Position numbers and translations under genes: made by a program. The notes below the pieces were generated by a model. It saw only the letters and a list, made by a program, of their open reading frames with translations, was not told the origin of the DNA and ran no database searches. Positions 51,401-60,400 of a DNA stretch of 64,000 nucleotides are shown here, piece after piece. The DNA comes from Antedon mediterranea. Its lineage: Eukaryota > Echinodermata > Crinoidea > Comatulida > Antedonidae. The stretch is taken from NCBI RefSeq assembly GCF_964355755.1, contig NC_092672.1, positions 33,538,501 through 33,602,500 of the forward strand. The letters are read 5' to 3'. Positions within the stretch are counted from its first letter, which is position 1. Each line of letters opens with the position of its first letter.

Positions 51401-54400
51401 GGCATAGCGTTTGTCTAAAGGTGGTTTCATGAAGAAATAGTTTCAAACGGTATAGTAGATAGGGCCTAAACACTATCATAATTATAATCATTGTAATTAC
51501 TACTGTAATCAACTGTAAAATGTATATGTTGTTAATAGTCAGATGCTCAAATTAGTTAGTGAAACAGTGTGGTGTCAATTTGTTCAGTTTATTAGGCTTT
51601 TTCCTGGTTTATTTAACTAAAACACTTTCTTTTTACACTTGTGTTTAAAAGCGCATAGAGACTATTTGGATGTTGCGCTATACTCATTTAAAACCATTAA
51701 ACCAGAAACAATCACGTGATGAAATTGGCATAACTATTAAAAACCAAAAATTAGAGATTGAATTAAATTCGATACGATATTATTTATTGTCATTTTTAAC
51801 AACAAGGTAGAAATGAAATGTGGTTGGTTTACATTTTGATTTACCTACTATTTACAATGAATGAAAAAAAGCGTTTAACCAATTAAATACGTGAATAGAA
51901 TTATTAACAACCTCATTTTCTTGAAGGAAGAAATAAATGTTAAGTTGAATTGAATTGAATTGAACAAATGATTTTGAACTAATTATATAATCTTAATAAT
52001 ATACACATAAGCATAGTTCCGACTAGCCACGCATCGTAACGCAACGCAGCGACGTTTTAACGCAAAGTACCGCATTGCGTAATCACAAGTGTGAACCGAC
52101 GACGACGCAACAGTGCTGCATACATCACAGGTTTGATTTCACGCAGGCGGGGGCAAACACAATTAATGGAAGGGAATTGTCTTACGTTGCGTAAGTTGCG
52201 TAAGTGGCGTTACGTTGCGTCGCTAGTGGTAACCAAACTTTACTGTAGTAAAAAGTATCTAAAATACTACGTATTTTGTTTGTTTTTAGATATTGAACGT
52301 TGACCGTCTTGGCCGAAGATTCTTCCTGCTTGCTTCATATTCTCTAATGACTTGTGCTACAATATTACTAACAATATCACTTACCTCATCGGTAAGTTTA
52401 ATTTGAAATTTGTCTTTAATTTAGTTTTTTTTTTCTACAGAAGTGATTAGCTTTGTAAAACTACAAAATAGCCTTTCAAAGACTGATGTTATTATTCTTC
52501 CTTTTTTTATGTTTTTTGGAGAATACATTTTTTATGCTGCGCTTACAAATTCACTTAAAATAAACGTTAAAATGGTTCCAAACGTATGCGTATGTGTTCG
52601 TATTTTCGCAAAAATAAGTGCATACTCTGCTTGTAAATAGTTCGATATATGTGTCAAATTATATTGAACCTAACTTTTGACTTGAGTGCATTTTAGGTAT
52701 ACGGCAACACTTAAGATGGCGCATGGAATTAGATCGATTTCACCCGCTATAGTTTCATCGACGTCAGTGATATTACTGTTAAGTAGGCCTACATTTCAGA
52801 GCATTGAGTTCAATTATACCATACTATTTTGTGAACACTTGACTAAAATAGTACCCTTAAGCCCGGCGCACACTAGAGCTTTCGGCTGAGCCAACTGGCA
52901 CGAGTAACACTTGGCTCACAGTGTGCGCCGGGGAATTCGTGAGGAATCGGCCACGCGTAAATATCCATTGTGTTTAATTTTATTTTGGCACGCGTCATTT
53001 TCCTCAAGTGTGCGGTGAACATGAGCAGATAGCTCACTAACAAATTCCACTTCGCATGACATGTTCTGCTTTATTATACTAATGTGTCAGCGCGTGCCGT
53101 ATATAGCGTTGTAAGTAATTATTCAATCAGAAAATCGCATACTGAAGGCGTTTAGTGTGCGTCCGATAGAACGCGATCACAGTTTGCGGCAATTTTTTTA
53201 GTGAGCCAAGTGTTACTCGTGCCAGTTGGCTCAGCCGAAAGCTCTAGTGTGAGCTGGGTTTTACCTAACCTGTTTTAAATATGCCATTTATTTTGCGCGT
53301 TGCAATTCCGGCCAATTACGCATAAAAAGGCCTGTTTATAAAGCGACGCGACATGCGATACTAGCGACGCAATAAAACATTGGATGCGAAAAAGCAACAT
53401 AGATGTGCTCACATTGAAGCGATATATCGTCGCGCGATAAAACGACAAGCGACGTGACTTCAATATTGAAAATGCTTCAACTCTTTTCTAGTCGCGCTGC
53501 TGCGACGTTTTCTCGCTCTATTTCTCCTGTCAGTCCAAGGTGCCAGTTGAAATAAGGCGCAGCCAATACACATTAATTTATTTTTTCCCGCAAAGACAAA
53601 GATGTATTTTGACTAAACAATGTAGCGGACCTTTTAATTCTTACTCACTGTCTAGATATGAAACAGATGTAATACGTGTATATGTATAGATGCATATTTT
53701 TCCATGTCTCATGCTAAACGAAAAAGAAAAACAACTTTGTATAATAGCGTCCCATGTTGTTGTTATGACAGTACTGAACTGAACATAAATATATATTACA
53801 TTTATTTTCTCGTAGGAATAGGTATATTATTATCACTGTTAGATTAGCCATAGCCAATTTTCTTAAATTCACTTTTCTTTTCTATACCCAACAATCATCT
53901 AGGCCTATTTCATTTTTAATATACCTTACCATTTCTGTTTATTATTTTGTATTGTTTTGCTATGGAGGAAAATAAATGTCTTTTGAAATGAAATGAAATG
54001 ACAATAACAATCTCATTGTGATGTACTTAAATTTAGTAAATAGAACATATATACATTTCTCCCATTTTATTGTTTTTATTATAAAACGGTTCAATTTCCA
54101 TTCAGCTGTTTTCTGATAATTTTGATCATTAACTTTTGTTAACAGATCATTTTAAATAAATTAGTTTCTTCAGAAGTCAATCACGTGAAGATTCCTGTCG
54201 ATTAATGTAAGGAACAATATTGATTCTGTGAAACCAATGTTTTTTAAAATAGTTTTAATGAATAGCGTACGGTACGTTTGTCTTTCAATTGTAGTTCAAA
54301 ATGATTGTCTTCCAAAAAACATGAAAAATGAAGATTAATTGAATCAGACTTTGATTAGGCCATGTTGTAGTTTTAACAAAATTATTCACTTCTATATGAA

Positions 54401-57400
54401 AAAAAAAATGAAAAAAAAAATGTTTTCACTTATAAAATGACGAAATAAACATGAGTTAAATTCAACCAAAAACCCATTTGTTACTTTGAATTAATTTTTC
54501 TGGTAAATACATTTATTTCGATTTGATTTTTGGTCAAATTTAATAACTATTATCTCTGGAAGTAAACATGGTATCAACATATTTGTTTCAGTATTTTCAA
54601 ATCTGTAGTTTTATTTTTTTTTTCTCAATTTTGAAAATTCCAACTTATGTCCGATTTCGCTTGAGTGTGCCACAAATAAAATAAAACCGTGAAAAAGTCC
54701 AAAATCAAAAGAAAAGAAAGACAAAAATGGAGCAAACGTTTGAGTTGATGGGGAGATTAATCTATTCAATTATTCCGCTGTTAATCTTAATCTAAGTTTT
54801 AGGCCGTGAAGGCAACGAACGATCCAATTTTGGACGCGGAGTAGACGCGCACACTGTAGGTTTATCACGGATTAGTCAACGAACTCGTGGTAGCGTATTC
54901 TCAAAATGAGTATCAAAAACTTATTGGTAATTAGGCCGTTCTTACTTTTAGAAGCAATAAGCAATGAGGAATTTAATTTGAAACGAAAGAAATAAATGTT
55001 CATACTTTATTATTTGATTTGATACTGAATTGCACGTGATACGAAATTACCAATGGCAAGTATTTATTCTATCTACAATATAAAATGCTGTGTGACAAAA
55101 AAATGTGATGTGTCCATATGTGGACATGATGATGTCATGTCATATCACTACCATATTTTGACATATCACTACCATATTTAGGTACATCACACTTTTTTTG
55201 TCAAGCTAGTTTCAAAGAAAAGCACCGGCCTGTAACAATAATATTTTTACAATAATTAATCTTAATCATTTTGAAATTAAAAGGTTGATTACTTCACCTT
55301 ACACTTGACCATGTTGGTCAAATGATAATTTATGATCAACACGGGACGCTCTAGATATGAATATTGTAAATAGTGCACGTGCGTCATTATTTCTGTATAT
55401 TTTATTATGCTATAAAATATGGTTTGTATGGTTATGTTTCCTCCACAGTTTATGGAAACCTTTTAAAAAATTGTGATGTGCCCAAATATGGTAGTGATAT
55501 GCCCAAATATGGTAATGATATGATATCATCATGTCCATATATGGGCACATCACATCACGTGCGTCATTATTTCTGCATGATATTTTATTATGCTATAAAA
55601 TATGGTTTGTATGTTTATGTTTCCTCTCCATGGTTTATGGAAACCTTTTAAAAAAAGTCATATCCAAAGCTCTGTTTACACTATCAACAAAAGTGTGATG
55701 TGCCTAAATATGGTAGTGATATGCCCAAATATGGTAGTGATATGACATCATGTCCATATATGGATGAATTACATTTGGTTGTGGCATAACATTTTGATAG
55801 TGTAGACAGAGCTTTAGAGCAACATTTTGATACATTCGAACAAACCGTTATTACAGATTGTGCGTATACATAAAGTTTGATAGTGTAGACAGAGCTTTAG
55901 AGTAACATTTTGATACATTCGAACAAACCGTTATTACAGATTGTGCGTATACATAAAGTTTGATATAGTGTAGACAGCTTTAGAATGTCTTACCGTTATT
56001 GATATATTCCGAAGTAGTAGAGTCATTTTCATGAGATCCGTGACTAATTTTAGGATACCTTTTTTTGGCTATGGATTTGGTGAGATGAACCAATTTAGAA
56101 AAAATATAGCTCCTATACACCTCCCAAAAATCCCAGCAAAGTGTATTTTAGAGGGCGTTTTCAAAATGGCCGCCTATAAGATTAGGCTCTTGTATCATTG
56201 CAGGGTTTAGCAATTCCCTGTTTTTCCCGCCAAATTGGACGCCATATTGGATTCTGGCATGATGATGTCATTGTTATCAACTCGATTTATCAACTACTAT
56301 GAGAAGTAGTTATTAAAGTAAGCCTCAGCTAATTTTAATCATCATAACACAACTCCAAGTAAAAAAAAACGTGAATTGGTTTTCCCTATCCCCTATATAT
56401 AGGTATTTGTGTGTGTTAATCATTAATGTGTGTTTTATCATAGGCAAAAATGTGAAAGTGCTGTAAAAAATTGTCCCCAAGACTCTGGGATGGGGATTTT
56501 TTTTCTCAAATTCTATATGGTATACTCTATCAGAAAAACCGAAAAAAAAATTTCCTATATATTACAAGTGTGACTCGTCAACACGGTTCTTTTAATTCAA
56601 CTACTCTTTTATTACTTCACCGAGCGTAACGTAGTTTGCATAATTTGCAAATAACAAACAAATATAATTAGCATATTAACAGAACATATGTGACATCTTT
56701 CCTTTTCTAACAAAATAAATTTCTAAAGTTTAATTTTTATTTTCTTTTAAAATTAATATCAAAAGTAAATTAGACACGATATATCACATTCTCATAAATA
56801 AATAATATTACTTTTCCTTAAACATAAATTGTTTCTTAGATCACATTCATATGTTTCAAATTGTTTCTTAGATCACATTCATATGTTTCAAATTGTTTCT
56901 TAGATCACATTCATATGTTTCATACATTATAGGATGGTTTGAAAATAAACATGATATCTGCAAAATAAACATAAAATGAAGTTAATTATTGATACATTTA
57001 TTTATAATCCAATCGATCCGGTGGACGACTAACACGATCACTTCTACGTAAGGGTGGTGCTTCCGGTACCTTCTGCAAAGTTGGTACGCCCTTCTGCAAA
57101 GTATCCGGTTGTTGAGTGTTTAATAAATGTTGTCGATTCCGTCTGTACGACGTTCCATCTTCGGTCATCACTACATATGAACGGGGTAGCTCATGTTCCT
57201 TAGCCACAACAGCAGGTTCCCATTGCCGTCCTTTCAATATTCTCACGTTGTCCCCTTTTCTTAGTTTCGTCAATACACGTGTACCACGATCATAATATTT
57301 TGTCATAGATTGTTGACGTGACTGCAGGAAATCTCTAGCTCCGACAATAACTTGTGGTTGCAGCAATGTATGTGTGACTGGAAGTGTTGACCTTAACTTT

Positions 57401-60400
57401 CTGCTCATCAACAACTGAGCAGGAGAACAATTCAACCCTGCAATTGGTGAATCACGATAGTCTAGTAGAGCAAGATGAAAATCGCTTCCCTCATCAACGG
57501 ACTTCCTCATGAGTTGCTTAATGGTTTGGACGAAACGTTCAACTTGCCCATTACTTCTGGCATATGTCGGACTGGACGTCACTAAATCGAACCCCCACTG
57601 GTTAGCAAACTGTTTGAACTCGTAGCTGGCGAACGGCATGTTATCAGTCATTAATATTTCAGGGATGCCATGTCTTGAGAATATAGATTTCAATTTTTTG
57701 ATGATTTCTCCAGCCGTTTTGCTAGTGAGTGTCACTACTTCCGGGTATTTGGAAAAATAGTCAACTACAATAAGATGATCTCTGCCAGCGAATGTAAATA
57801 TATCCGCGCCCAGCTTAGCCCATGGTCTCATAGGAACCTTATGTGGAATGATCGGCTCCCGTTGATTTCTACGCATGAACTTTACACAAACAGGGCACCT
57901 TGACACTACTGATTCTATATCGTTGGTCATACCTGGCCAATACAAAATAGACCTGGCCCTCGCCTTACACTTCTCCATCCCAAGGTGACTTTCATGAATT
58001 TTATTCAGCATATCTGCTCTCATTTGGCTAGGAACAATCAACTTCTCACCTAAAAACACAAGACCATCAATTTCATGTATCTCATCACGAAGATGCCAAT
58101 ACTGCCTAACTTGCTCCGGTGCACCCCATCTATGTTTAGGCCACCCGCTTTTGCATGTTAGAATTAGAGTTTGGAGTACCACATCTGCCTGTGTAGCTCG
58201 TATTGCTTCTTCAATTTTTGCTTTACTCATGGGCAATATTTCGTCTAGACTATGCACCCTATATTTCAACTGTTCAAGGGGTTGGGCATCACGATCAACC
58301 TTATCAGGATATGCTCTGCTGAGAGCATCAGCTATGTACATGTACTTTCCAGGAACATACTTAACATCAAGCTCATACTTTATCAATTTGAGCAGCATTT
58401 GTTGTATTCTAGGACTAGCTTTATGGAGTGGTTTACGTGTGATTGTTTCGAGTGGTTTATGGTCAGTGTGAACTTCAACAGCTCGGCCATATACATATTG
58501 GTGGTATTTGTGTATAGAAAAGCAGATCGCCAACATCTCCTTCTCAATTTGTGAGTAATTAACTTCAGCTGATGTTAACGACCTAGAGGCAAACGCAACC
58601 GGATGACCCTCTTGAAGCAAACAGCTTCCGAGCCCTGTGGATGATGCATCACATTGGATAATGGTTGGCTTCTGTGGATCAAAGAAACTTAAGACTGGTT
58701 TGCTACTAATCAACGCCTTTAACTGCCTCAGGGATTCTGCTTGTTCTGGACCCCAAAACCATGCAACATCTTTCTTGAGCAATTCCCGGAGAGGTGCACT
58801 CACATTGGACATATTAGGTATGAATTGTGAAAGATAATTAAGCATCCCCATTATACGTTGCAAGTCAGATTTACATTGTGGGTCAGGCATTTCTTTGATA
58901 ACTCTAACCTTTTCTTCGTCTGGTTTCTGTCCATCGGCACTCACCACGTTTCCCATGAACACCAATTCAGACTGTTTATACTTAAGCTTGCTTCCATTGA
59001 ATTTGGCATTGTTCGCTCTGGCCGTATCCATCACCCTCTGTACTGTTGCATTATGCTCTGCTTCACTACCTGTAGCTATAATCATATCATCAGATATTAT
59101 GTGTACGTTAGGTATATGACCAAATATTTGCTGGTTTCGTTTCTGTAGCACCTCACTAGCACTGCAGATACCAAATGGCATTCTTAGAAAACTGTATCGT
59201 CCAAAAGGAGTATTGAATGTACATATATCTGCGCTAGCGTCAGTAAGAGGAACTTGCCAGTACGCATCTTTCTGGTCAAAGACAGTGAAAAGTGTTTTAC
59301 CTGACAGCTGACTCACTACGTCCTTACCAGTCGGTATCATATGATGTTCACGTCTAATGGCTTTGTTCAAATCACGTGGATCCAAACACAACCTCAAGGA
59401 TCCGTCTCGTTTCTCCACTATCACTAGGCTGTTGACCCAATCTGTTGGTTTGTCGGTCCGTTTAATCACGCCCCTCTTCTCCATATCGTCAAGTTTTTCT
59501 TTCAGCTTGGTATGCAGACTAAGTGGCACCCTGCGGGGTGGATGGACTACCGGAGAAACACCACTTTTCAACTTGATGTCATAAGGATCTTGATATTTAC
59601 CTAAACCTGTAAATACATCACGATTCTCTCGAATCAAAGAATCTTTAGTTAGTGCATGTACATATTTATTATTTATCACATTATCACTACACATCATATT
59701 GTTACCACGTTTGATCAGACCAAGCTCCCTACAGGCTTTCAATCCAAGTATAGGTGGACCATCAACATTAGTAATAAAGAAGTCATAATCATTTTGGATG
59801 TTATCAACTTTTACATTTAGAGTAACTTTACCAATATGTTTTACAATTTCATCACTATAACTATATAGGTTAGTTTTAGAATGATATACTTTAATGTTCT
59901 TATGTCCTGGTAACTTTCTAAATGTTTCCAGTGGTATGCAGTTAACACCTGCTCCTGTGTCAAGCTTCATCTTTAACACATTACCTCCCACAAACACATC
60001 ATAGAACCAAGCGTTCTTGTCATCGTTATCTCTTAGAGTGTCAATATAAAAGTACTCATTTTTATCTTTAACAGTTAAAGTGTCAATGTATAAGTCATTA
60101 GGATCACTTACACCTTCGGCAATAATATACTGTTCATCCATTGTATGTACAGCTCTTCCACGTCCACGACCGCGTCCTCGGGAAAAACGTTTGGTGCACA
60201 CAGACTGAAAATGATTCAAACCCTTACACCCGTAGCATGTTTTACCATAAGCTGGACACTGACGAGGTAGATGTGAAGAACCGCACCTGCTACATTTAAT
60301 TTTGGCTGCATCCGTAAACTGATGATTCTGTTGACCACTAACCCTTGGCGTCTGTTTATGTGATTTGGTTCTTCTCAATGCATGAACCTTCGGCTTATAA

